A stretch of 7,130 nt of DNA, from contig QNZT01000046.1 in the NCBI GenBank assembly GCA_003978455.1, positions 1 to 7,130 on the forward strand, read 5' to 3'. The notes beneath the pieces are model-generated. The model saw only the letters and a program-made list of their open reading frames with translations. It did not search any database and had not been told where the DNA came from. This document shows, piece by piece, positions 1 to 5,219 of this stretch (its first letter is position 1; every line of letters starts with the position of its first letter). This DNA is from Sulfurospirillum sp. (GTDB taxonomy: Bacteria; Campylobacterota; Campylobacteria; Campylobacterales; QNZT01). The translations under genes were made by a program, and so were the position numbers.

Positions 1-59
1 ATTTTTATGTAATCATCATGGATGATCGCTTCGGTGATATCTATATCATTATGATTCAT
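1..59 (-). CDS. 5' fragment of an unidentified protein gene
   Basis: Reading leftward from an ATG at 59, the frame stays open to the window edge and gives 19 residues beginning MNHNDIDITEAIIHDDYIK. The start is supported by a strong Shine-Dalgarno (AGGGG, about 68-72) roughly eight bases upstream, and by an extended -10 promoter further upstream at 88-96. The start is acidic and hydrophilic, with no signal peptide. Too little is visible to name a family or function. It lies downstream of, and in the same direction as, the cytochrome c553 gene, but a terminator separates them, so it is probably its own transcription unit. Confidence 0.55.
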   Translation of the reverse strand, partial: MNHNDIDITEAIIHDDYIK

Positions 60-87
60 GCTATGTCCCCTGCACTATATTGTCAAA

Positions 88-96
88 AGTATAGCA
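88..96 (-). promoter_or_regulatory. Extended -10 promoter of the partial left-end gene
   Basis: On the minus strand this reads TGC-TATACT, a TGn-extended -10 element in AT-rich sequence about 30 bases before the ATG at 59. No convincing -35 lies 17 bases upstream, as is usual for epsilonproteobacterial sigma-70 promoters. The same TATGCTAT core recurs in the response regulator promoter at 2798-2806. Inferred from sequence only. Confidence 0.4.
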
Positions 97-129
97 TAAT
101 ATATCAGAATAATGAATAAAAAAAAGGAT

Positions 130-157
130 TTGGAAAGGTATAGAAAGTGTTGGAAAG
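130..157. repeat. Pair of 8-bp direct repeats (TTGGAAAG), 20 bp apart
   Basis: TTGGAAAG occurs at 130-137 and again at 150-157, a 20 bp period or about two DNA turns. The pair lies upstream of the extended -10 at 88-96 and just beyond the c553 terminator. Such placement and spacing would suit a regulator binding site, but the repeats are short and could be chance. Confidence 0.3.
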
Positions 158-162
158 AGGCA

Positions 163-189
163 GACACTCCGGGGCAAACCCGGAGTGTC
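163..189 (-). terminator. Stem-loop terminator after the cytochrome c553 gene
   Basis: A perfect 11 bp GC-rich inverted repeat (163-173 with 179-189; arm GACACTCCGGG) closes a 5-base loop, 17 bases past the stop codon of the minus-strand c553 gene. In that direction it is followed by a pyrimidine-rich stretch, not a clean U-run. It is therefore a strong hairpin with a weak U-tract, able to stop transcription or protect the 3' end of the c553 mRNA. Confidence 0.75.
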
Positions 190-206
190 GCGATAGAGGT
201 TTTAAA

Positions 207-506
207 TTATTTTAAACCGTGGATGTACTCAGCAACTGCTTTGATATCAGCATCAGAGTAAGAAGCAACCTGACCTTTCATCAGACCGCCCATACCGTGT
301 ACGTTTCTTGTACCGGCTTTGTAACCTTTCAGTGCTTCCTCAATTTTTGCAGCGTCCCAGCCCGCGATCACTTCAGATTTACCGAGTGCTTTTTTCTCAC
401 CTTTTGCACCATGGCAACCTGCACACTTCTTATAAAGCGCCGCACCGTCTGCCGCCAAAAAACTCATCGCACCTAATGCTACCAATGTTAAAACTACTTT
501 TTTCAT
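207..506 (-). CDS. Cytochrome c553-type monohaem class I cytochrome c, periplasmic
   Basis: A 99-residue small electron carrier for periplasmic respiratory chains. Residues 1-18 form a Sec signal peptide (MKK, then a hydrophobic core ending SFLA). The haem site is C28-A-G-C31-H32, with H32 the proximal ligand. M76 in GGLMKGQV is the likely distal ligand, because it sits in the same place relative to the following YSD motif and final helix (about 83-98) as the ligand Met of Desulfovibrio c553. Length and the AxLYKKCAGCHG start fit the c553 family common in Campylobacterota. The ATG at 506 has a good Shine-Dalgarno (AAGGAGA, 511-517). A terminator hairpin follows at 163-189. The gene lies 88 bases downstream of a second CxxCH gene in the same direction and probably has its own promoter. 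Donor and acceptor partners cannot be read from the sequence. Confidence 0.95.
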   Translation of the reverse strand: MKKVVLTLVALGAMSFLAADGAALYKKCAGCHGAKGEKKALGKSEVIAGWDAAKIEEALKGYKAGTRNVHGMGGLMKGQVASYSDADIKAVAEYIHGLK

Positions 507-536
507 CTTGTCTCCTTAAATTTTAATTACAACACA

Positions 537-542
537 ATTATA
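537..542 (-). promoter_or_regulatory. Probable -10 of the cytochrome c553 gene
   Basis: On the minus strand this is a consensus TATAAT, about 31 bases before the ATG at 506, in a T-rich run. A second TATAAT lies at 570-575 on the same strand. Either would give c553 transcription independent of the upstream kinase operon. No clear -35 is visible. Confidence 0.45.
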
Positions 543-594
543 AAAGATAAAAGTGAAGTAATTGTGGAAATTATAGTACAATTTCGCTAAAAAA

Positions 595-954
595 TCACTT
601 TAGCTTTCCGAAGATTTTATATCTTTCCCAATAGGTATCGATCGCTTTACGTAACTGCCTGTCTGTCAGGGTAGATTTACCTTTTAAACCATATCGCATA
701 ATCTGATCCTTTCTCAGTGCTGACGTAAAATAATTAGGTTCCCTTAAAAAATCAAATAGCGCTGACTTTACAGAAACTTCACTGCTATACTTCAGCAAAT
801 AGCGCATAAATATCTTTTGCATCGTCAAAGACATCTGTTTGTGACACTTCATGCAGTTTTGCTGATATATCTCCTCCCCGCTCATCTGCTCCCCTCCCTG
901 AGCCGCTGAAAACAGCAGCAACAGCACTATGACAATCTCTTTTATTTTTTCCAT
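595..954 (-). CDS. Small exported c-type cytochrome-like protein, encoded with a two-component system
   Basis: A 119-residue protein with an N-terminal hydrophobic signal (about 6-20, ending AAQG) and a single haem-binding motif C34-M-K-C37-H38, so it is predicted to be a periplasmic monohaem cytochrome. The rest is poorly conserved relative to typical class I cytochromes. M86 (QIMRYGL), before the helical end TDRQLRKAIDTYWERY, is a plausible but unproven sixth ligand. The mature part is basic. The ATG at 954 lies within the last codons of the histidine kinase gene (13 bp overlap, different frame), with a weak GGA ribosome site inside that gene, so translation is probably coupled. Co-expression with a sensor kinase suggests a redox or respiratory link; a role as a sensory accessory or as a regulated electron carrier is inference. 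Confidence 0.8.
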   Translation of the reverse strand: MEKIKEIVIVLLLLFSAAQGGEQMSGEEIYQQNCMKCHKQMSLTMQKIFMRYLLKYSSEVSVKSALFDFLREPNYFTSALRKDQIMRYGLKGKSTLTDRQLRKAIDTYWERYKIFGKLK

Positions 955-2135
955 GATATCCGTACCTTTGTTCCTTCTCCCGGCTGAGATGTAAACTTGA
1001 TCTCCAGACCATACTCGTCCGCGATCGCTTTGACGATATTGAGTCCAAGTCCAAATCCACCCTCGCTTTTGTTGAATCTGGTATAACGGTCGAAAATACT
1101 CTGCATCGATTCGTCACTGATTCCGATACCGCCATCCTCTATCTCAAAATACCCCTCCCGCAATGTCACTTTGATAAAACTCGACCGTTTGTTGTATTTG
1201 ATAGCATTGGAGAAGAGGTTGTCGATCACTCTTGTGATTTTCGTCCGGTCGATCGTCAGATAGACATCCGGGTGCAAATCTGTAATACAGTTGATATTTT
1301 TTGAGGATGAGATCACTTTAAAATAGTCGATACGCTCTTTGAGCAGTAGATACATATTGACTTTTTCATCTCTGGAAGTGACACGGTTTCCAAGTGCCGC
1401 ATAGGTCAGATCTTTGTAGAGATTGGAGATGGTTCTGGAAGCGATATCGATTCTGCGAATCTTTTTTTGTAATGCAGGATCGAGTTTCGATTCGTCTATC
1501 ATCTCTATGTTTGTCAAAATCGAACTGATCGGTGTGTTGAGTTCATGTGTGGTATCTTTGATGAAGCGATCCAGCAGGGAGAGGCTATTGCGCATAGGAG
1601 AGAGCATCATCCGAAACAGATAATACCCCACAAGAAGCAATAAAGCAAAAAGAATAATACCGTAAATAATAACCTCTTTCTTGATATAGGTAAACCACTG
1701 ACCGCTATCTTTCACTTCGATCACGATATACATAGCACCAAGATAATAAGACTCAAGAAGACGTACATAATGTATGTTGTCATTGACAGTATAAAGTTGT
1801 TTGTCCAGGTTGGCATTTTCCTCGTCGAGGGTTGTAAAGATCAACTTCTTGCTACTGTCGTAAATAGCGGATCGAAACCCGGGAAAACGGGGATAAGTAC
1901 GATCCTCCTCGATATGTTCATGAAGATAGCGAAGTCTTGAGATGAGACGATATGAATCTTCCTGAAGTTTGTTGATCTGCCCCTCCAGCATCAGATCCTT
2001 TTGCAAAGAGTAGTAGAGATAACCTGAAATAGCCAGCAAAACGATCGAAAAGAGGGAGTAGAGCAATAAAAAAGAGATAAGGGTCTTACGCTCAGCTTTG
2101 TGTAAATTTGTAGCCCTGCTTTTTGATGCTGACAA
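942..2135 (-). CDS. Membrane sensor histidine kinase
   Basis: A 397-residue two-component kinase. Membrane segments at about 18-42 and 155-175 flank a periplasmic region of about 112 residues with no CxxCH or recognised sensor domain. The DHp helix carries the H-box FIKDTTHELNTPI with phospho-acceptor H197. The ATPase domain has the N-box (DNLFSNAIKYN, N306/N310), G1 (DGGIGI, 334-339), F-box region (IFDRYTRF) and G2 (GGFGLGL, 359-365). No HAMP domain is evident between TM2 and the H-box. All catalytic motifs look intact. The start is TTG at 2135, with AAGGAG four bases upstream, lying inside the response regulator gene (44 bp overlap); no ATG or GTG occurs before TM1. The partner regulator precedes it and a small cytochrome gene overlaps its end. 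The signal is unknown. Confidence 0.93.
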   Translation of the reverse strand: MSASKSRATNLHKAERKTLISFLLLYSLFSIVLLAISGYLYYSLQKDLMLEGQINKLQEDSYRLISRLRYLHEHIEEDRTYPRFPGFRSAIYDSSKKLIFTTLDEENANLDKQLYTVNDNIHYVRLLESYYLGAMYIVIEVKDSGQWFTYIKKEVIIYGIILFALLLLVGYYLFRMMLSPMRNSLSLLDRFIKDTTHELNTPISSILTNIEMIDESKLDPALQKKIRRIDIASRTISNLYKDLTYAALGNRVTSRDEKVNMYLLLKERIDYFKVISSSKNINCITDLHPDVYLTIDRTKITRVIDNLFSNAIKYNKRSSFIKVTLREGYFEIEDGGIGISDESMQSIFDRYTRFNKSEGGFGLGLNIVKAIADEYGLEIKFTSQPGEGTKVRISWKK

Positions 2136-2766
2136 TCTTCTCCTTTCCTAGTACTTTACGCAGATTTTTGATATATGTTCTCAGACTCGCTTCGGAAGCG
2201 TTTTCATCATAATCCCACACCGCATCGTAAATCCGTTCATGAGAGAGTATCTGATTTTGATTTTGCAAAAAGAGTTTCAGAAGTTTCGACTCTTTTTTGT
2301 TGAGGGTAACTTCCTTGCCATCCACATAGAGAATATTTCCGTCGATATCGTATTCGATGTTGTTATCGATTTTGAGCTTTTCATTGTTTGTATGAAAAAA
2401 GTCTCTTTTCAAGATCGTTGTCATACGCATCGAAAGCTCTTTCAGCGCAAATGGTTTGCGTATGTAGTCGTCGCATCCGCTCTCATACCCTTCGCTCAGA
2501 TCATCGATCGAATCGAGCGACGTGATAAAAATCGCCGGTGTGGTGTTGCCCTTTTCCCGTACCTGCTTCAGCAGATCGAAACCGCTGATCTGCGGCACTT
2601 TGACATCGAGCAGCAGCAGATCGTAACTCTTTTCATAGATCTTGTCGATCGCATCTTCGCCGTTTTCAACACTGTCGACATCGTATCCCTGCTCTTCGAG
2701 ATACTCTGTTATGGTGTCATTTAACGTCACATCATCCTCTAACAACAATATTCTCTTCTTTTGCAT
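2092..2766 (-). CDS. OmpR/PhoB-family response regulator
   Basis: A 224-residue DNA-binding regulator, the usual size for the family. The receiver domain (about 4-118) has the acidic pair D11/D12, phospho-acceptor D54 in LLLLDVKVP, the switch residue T82 (FITSLD) and K104-P105. A winged-helix output domain follows (about 130-222), with the recognition-helix region ASEASLRTYIKNLRKVLG and the wing ending KKQGYKF. It should be phosphorylated by the downstream kinase and bind repeated sites on DNA. The ATG at 2766 has a weak AGAGAG ribosome site. It is the first gene of a minus-strand operon with the kinase and a small cytochrome, and it is divergent from the pseudopilin genes with a short shared promoter region. 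Autoregulation and control of the divergent operon are plausible but unproven. Confidence 0.95.
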   Translation of the reverse strand: MQKKRILLLEDDVTLNDTITEYLEEQGYDVDSVENGEDAIDKIYEKSYDLLLLDVKVPQISGFDLLKQVREKGNTTPAIFITSLDSIDDLSEGYESGCDDYIRKPFALKELSMRMTTILKRDFFHTNNEKLKIDNNIEYDIDGNILYVDGKEVTLNKKESKLLKLFLQNQNQILSHERIYDAVWDYDENASEASLRTYIKNLRKVLGKEKIVSIKKQGYKFTQS

Positions 2767-2782
2767 ATTTCTCTCTTATCGA

Positions 2783-2794
2783 AAAATTAATTTT
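2783..2794. promoter_or_regulatory. 12-bp palindrome in the divergent promoter region
   Basis: AAAATTAATTTT is a perfect 12 bp palindrome lying between the response regulator start and its predicted -10. It could be an operator, but AT-rich palindromes arise easily by chance in this DNA. Confidence 0.25.
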
Positions 2795-2797
2795 ATT

Positions 2798-2806
2798 ATC
2801 ATAGCA
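2798..2806 (-). promoter_or_regulatory. Extended -10 promoter of the two-component operon
   Basis: On the minus strand this reads TGC-TATGAT, about 31 bases before the response regulator ATG. It resembles the extended -10 at 88-96. Its -35 position (about 2821-2826) falls on the -10 of the divergent pseudopilin promoter. Confidence 0.4.
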
Positions 2807-2818
2807 TAAAAGATATGT

Positions 2819-2827
2819 TGCTATAAT
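2819..2827 (+). promoter_or_regulatory. Extended -10 promoter of the pseudopilin operon
   Basis: TGC followed by consensus TATAAT (2822-2827). Transcription would start near 2834, after the ATG at 2826, which is why the later GTG at 2856 is preferred as the first start codon of the operon. Its -35 position (about 2799-2804) overlaps the divergent minus-strand -10. Confidence 0.5.
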
Positions 2828-2855
2828 GAATAAAATAATTTGGATAATACGAACC

Positions 2856-3398
2856 GTGAAACACGCTAAAAATGCCTTTACCCTTTTTGAACTGATGGTC
2901 GTCGTCATGATCATCGGTATCGTCTATGCGCTGGTACTCGGCAAATTCGATCCCAAACAGCACATGAAAATCGTCAGACTAGACTCACTGAGAGATGTCA
3001 TGATGCAAAAACATAAAGAGGGACAGAGACTAGATCTGGTGCTCTATGACCACTGCAAAAAGTCTGCTTTGCTGGTAAACGGTGATCTACAGGAGAAGAT
3101 GAAGATCAACCTCAAACCGGAACTGTTTCAAAACATCACTGTCTATAAAAGCGACCCTTTCGGACATGAACGCAAAATCAGTTTCCCGCCGAGAGTGATT
3201 GACGAGCATCTCGAGCCGGTCTGTTTTCAGTACACCATCTTCCCAAACGGTAGCGGTTCCAGCTATATCATCGCACAAAATGAGAAGTTTTATATATTTC
3301 CACCCTATTTTGAGGATGTCAACGTCACGGAGAGTCTGGAAGAGGCACTGGCACTCTTTACACATGAAAAAGAGAAGAAGATCACATTTCATGAATAG
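2856..3398 (+). CDS. Pseudopilin/minor prepilin-like protein (GspH-like position)
   Basis: A predicted 180-residue inner-membrane protein with a type IV prepilin N-terminus. A short basic leader ending KNA precedes FTLFELMVVVMIIGIVYALVL, a hydrophobic helix with the conserved Glu at mature position 5. Cleavage by a prepilin peptidase is expected after Ala, where most families have Gly. The rest is a periplasmic domain with two cysteines (67 and 123 in this numbering) that could pair. The GTG start is preferred because it gives a normal 7-residue leader and lies downstream of the TATAAT at 2822-2827. An ATG at 2826 is the alternative (190 residues), but it sits in that -10 and would add a hydrophobic leader. 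Neither start has a strong ribosome site. First of three overlapping prepilin-like genes; H-like identity is inferred from gene order. Confidence 0.85.
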   Translation: MKHAKNAFTLFELMVVVMIIGIVYALVLGKFDPKQHMKIVRLDSLRDVMMQKHKEGQRLDLVLYDHCKKSALLVNGDLQEKMKINLKPELFQNITVYKSDPFGHERKISFPPRVIDEHLEPVCFQYTIFPNGSGSSYIIAQNEKFYIFPPYFEDVNVTESLEEALALFTHEKEKKITFHE

Positions 3399-3864
3399 AA
3401 ACGCATTTACACTCATAGAGGTACTCGTATCTGTGACTATTCTTGCCGTTGTCGCCACAGGTCTGTTTCAGATCTCCATGAACAGCAAAAACAATTTCGC
3501 TTTTCTCGAACAGAAAGCACGATTTGACAGACTCAGCTCTATCCCCATCATGCACAATGACGAAAAATACCACCATAAAGAGAAAACGCTCTTCGATTTT
3601 CTACGGACAGACTATACGATCAAAGAGGACAAAGTCAGACAGTTTCTCAAGAAGGAGAAAGTCGCCTATGAAGAGGAAGAGTATAGCAAGTTCAGCCCAT
3701 TTGCAGACGGCAGTGACGATACAGATGAAGATGCTTCACTCTTTTCCGGTGAAGCAGAGGATACCGGGCAGGCACAGGCAGCCGATATCACACTCATATT
3801 TGACAAAATCACGATCTCGGATAAACACAACTCCACCTATGTCTATAAGATAAAGATACAATGA
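3391..3864 (+). CDS. Pseudopilin-like protein (GspI-like) with acidic insertion
   Basis: A 157-residue prepilin-like protein. The leader MNRNA is followed by FTLIEVLVSVTILAVVATGLF, with Glu5 of the mature chain and a GspI-type hydrophobic helix; the -1 residue is Ala. The ATG at 3391 is chosen because it gives the standard leader and overlaps the end of the previous gene by 8 bp (ATGAATAG), typical of translational coupling; the frame stays open far upstream but that part has no prepilin logic. The C-terminal half holds a strongly acidic stretch at about 94-124 (EEEE, then DGSDDTDED), unusual for this short family and possibly a cation- or partner-binding loop. In type II secretion, I is part of the tip complex with J and K. 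The assignment rests on order and the N-terminal helix only. Confidence 0.88.
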   Translation: MNRNAFTLIEVLVSVTILAVVATGLFQISMNSKNNFAFLEQKARFDRLSSIPIMHNDEKYHHKEKTLFDFLRTDYTIKEDKVRQFLKKEKVAYEEEEYSKFSPFADGSDDTDEDASLFSGEAEDTGQAQAADITLIFDKITISDKHNSTYVYKIKIQ

Positions 3865-4442
3865 TGCAGCAAAAAACACGTTCGGCATTTACCCTTATCG
3901 AGTTGATACTCTCCATATTTTTGCTGGGGATCATCGTCTATTTTCTCTATGCGGCAGTTGCCAATCTCCAAAAATCGAACCAGATATTTTCCAAAAAGAG
4001 CCAAAGCAGTTTCTATAACCAGCGACTGGTGTCGATGATGCAAAAAGACCTCTTTTTTGCCCTCAATCTCAAGCTAGAAGGTCATGAAAACAGTTTCGCC
4101 GATATGCAGACGACCAATTCACTCTTTGATATCGACTATCCCTATGTCACCTGGTTTATCAAACCCGATCTGAAAAAACTGGTACGTTTTGAATCGACCC
4201 TGCCGTTTCGGAAGATGACTGCGCGAAACAACGCCTATTATCATATGAGTATCATCCCCAAAGAGTGTGAAGTGTTTAAGATATACCAATCGAAGAAAAA
4301 AGATAATCTTCTGATCTATATCCAGTTCAAGGGGGAAGAGCCCCTTGTGTACGAATTTTACAAGCCTTTGGCACCGCCGGCAGATACCAACAGAAGCAAA
4401 AGAAAAAAACCTTCCGGAGTTACTCCTGCTCCACGTCGGTGA
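3861..4442 (+). CDS. Pseudopilin-like protein (GspJ-like) with basic C-terminal tail
   Basis: A 193-residue prepilin-like protein. The leader MMQQKTRSA precedes FTLIELILSIFLLGIIVYFLY, with mature Glu5 and Ala at -1. A periplasmic domain follows (about 40-170, beta-rich, one Cys at 136) and then a tail rich in Pro, Lys and Arg (about 171-193). The ATG at 3861 overlaps the stop of the I-like gene by 4 bp (ATGA), so translation is coupled; a second ATG is the next codon. J-like identity is inferred from position after an I-like gene and from size. The last 23 bp are antisense to the end of the convergent coiled-coil gene. No K-like, secretin, ATPase or peptidase gene is visible in the window. 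Confidence 0.87.
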   Translation: MMQQKTRSAFTLIELILSIFLLGIIVYFLYAAVANLQKSNQIFSKKSQSSFYNQRLVSMMQKDLFFALNLKLEGHENSFADMQTTNSLFDIDYPYVTWFIKPDLKKLVRFESTLPFRKMTARNNAYYHMSIIPKECEVFKIYQSKKKDNLLIYIQFKGEEPLVYEFYKPLAPPADTNRSKRKKPSGVTPAPRR

Positions 4443-4878
4443 TATCAGTTTTGTGTGAGATACTCGGACCGAACACTTTTTTGATGACAGTTTTGAGCCC
4501 CTTTTCGTTCTCCTCATATTCGCGTTCCGCCTCTTGCATGGAGAGTTCCCATCCCTGTGCAAAGCCGGGCGCTTTGAGCATCATCTTTCTAAGTGCAGAA
4601 TCGTAGATATTGAGCAGTCTGAGTTCGTTTCTGCCTGGTTTCTGCCCAAGTGTTTTTACCGTAACACGGAGATTTTCATTCTCTTTTTTCAGTTTTTCCA
4701 GCTCCTCTTCCATCTTCTGACTACCGTGCTGTGTCAGTTTCATCTGTCGCTCCAGATGACTTTTATACTCTTTGAGCTCTTTTTTGTAGTGGCGGACTGT
4801 AAAAAAACTCTTGATCCCCCACAGTACAACACCTATCGCAACACCTATACCCAACGAGATAAAATCAATATGATCCAT
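4420..4878 (-). CDS. Small membrane-anchored coiled-coil protein, function unknown
   Basis: A 152-residue protein with one N-terminal membrane helix (about 5-24, ISLGIGVAIGVVLWGI), then a highly charged region (about 28-75) rich in Glu, Lys and Leu that should form a coiled coil, and a mixed C-terminal part with ALRKMMLKAPGFAQGW. The single anchor plus coiled coil recalls YhcB/ZapG-like architecture, but I see no specific sequence match. The ATG at 4878 is preferred because GGAG lies five bases upstream; an in-frame GTG at 4908 would add ten residues but overlaps the probable promoter. It lies downstream of the tRNA-Arg in the same direction and converges on the pseudopilin operon with a 23 bp overlap. 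Confidence 0.85.
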   Translation of the reverse strand: MDHIDFISLGIGVAIGVVLWGIKSFFTVRHYKKELKEYKSHLERQMKLTQHGSQKMEEELEKLKKENENLRVTVKTLGQKPGRNELRLLNIYDSALRKMMLKAPGFAQGWELSMQEAEREYEENEKGLKTVIKKVFGPSISHKTDITDVEQE

Positions 4879-4907
4879 GTATACTCCATCTAAATAAATT
4901 TGGAACA

Positions 4908-4923
4908 CATTTTAGCATTTTAG
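4908..4923 (-). promoter_or_regulatory. Tandem 8-bp repeat carrying the probable promoter of the coiled-coil gene
   Basis: CATTTTAG is repeated head to tail (4908-4915, 4916-4923). On the minus strand this gives two copies of CTAAAATG, each with a TAAAAT -10-like core, 30-40 bases before the ATG at 4878. Either copy could serve as the -10. No -35 is visible. Confidence 0.35.
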
Positions 4924-4988
4924 AGATGTGATGTAAAGGAGAAGGATCAATTTTTGAAAGAAACAGTATCAGCAGAATTTACAAAAAG

Positions 4989-5065
4989 TGGCGCGCCCTG
5001 CAGGAGTCGAACCTGCGACCTTTGGTACCGCAAACCAATGCTCTATCCAGCTGAGCTAAGGGCGC
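4989..5065 (-). tRNA. tRNA-Arg (anticodon GCG)
   Basis: A 77-nt tRNA on the minus strand with all arms present: acceptor GCGCCCT/AGGGCGC, D arm GCTC/GAGC with GG in the loop, anticodon stem TTGGT/ACCAA around loop TTGCGGT, T arm GCAGG-TTCGACT-CCTGC, discriminator G and an encoded CCA (4989-4991). Anticodon GCG reads CGC and CGU. A20 in the D loop and C35 are the classic arginine identity elements, so the assignment is firm. A first-position G means A-to-I editing is not needed for this box. The gene stands alone, not within the nearby rRNA operon. Confidence 0.97.
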
Positions 5066-5081
5066 CTATATGAGAGACGAG

Positions 5082-5088
5082 ATTTTAA
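5082..5088 (-). promoter_or_regulatory. Probable -10 of the tRNA-Arg gene
   Basis: On the minus strand this reads TTAAAAT, about 17 bases before the mature tRNA 5' end, preceded by T-rich sequence. No consensus -35. Confidence 0.4.
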
Positions 5089-5193
5089 CAAAATAACCTT
5101 AAAAAAGAGCCAAAAGGAGTGATCTCTTCATGAACTAATTGTCATATTAAATTTTAGGTAAAAAGAAATTGGGCTAAGATATTAAACAACAAA

Positions 5194-5199
5194 TATAAT
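5194..5199 (+). promoter_or_regulatory. Probable -10 of the secreted-protein gene
   Basis: Consensus TATAAT, with TTGGGC at 5169-5174 as a poor -35 (19 bp spacer). Transcription would start near 5206, leaving a short leader that holds the GAGG ribosome site at 5210-5213, six bases before the TTG at 5220. Confidence 0.45.
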
Positions 5200-5219
5200 A
5201 TTTCTGTTTGAGGTTATCA

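Noticed and set aside
785..1135. 116-codon minus-strand frame between kinase and cytochrome genes
   Set aside because: It is an out-of-frame shadow of the kinase and cytochrome genes, whose own frames carry clear catalytic and haem motifs.
2239..2724. 161-codon plus-strand frame opposite the response regulator
   Set aside because: It is the antisense of a well-supported response regulator gene, with no domain features of its own.
2826..2855. ATG at 2826 as start of the first pseudopilin
   Set aside because: The ATG overlaps the TATAAT at 2822-2827, has no ribosome site, and adds a hydrophobic stretch before the normal short leader. It remains possible if transcription starts further upstream.
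3199..3390. Upstream in-frame extension of the I-like pseudopilin gene
   Set aside because: It lies entirely inside the preceding pseudopilin gene in another frame and would bury the prepilin leader 64 residues from the N-terminus.
4400..4432. Possible terminator after the coiled-coil gene (GGAG-TAA-CTCC followed by seven T on the minus strand)
   Set aside because: The stem is only four base pairs with a three-base loop, and the T-run begins six bases after it, too far for a standard intrinsic terminator.
5113..5139. Two-codon ORF (ATG AAC TAA) preceded by an AGGAG ribosome-site-like sequence
   Set aside because: The spacing is about ten bases and no leader-peptide or attenuation structure follows; a two-codon frame is easily chance.
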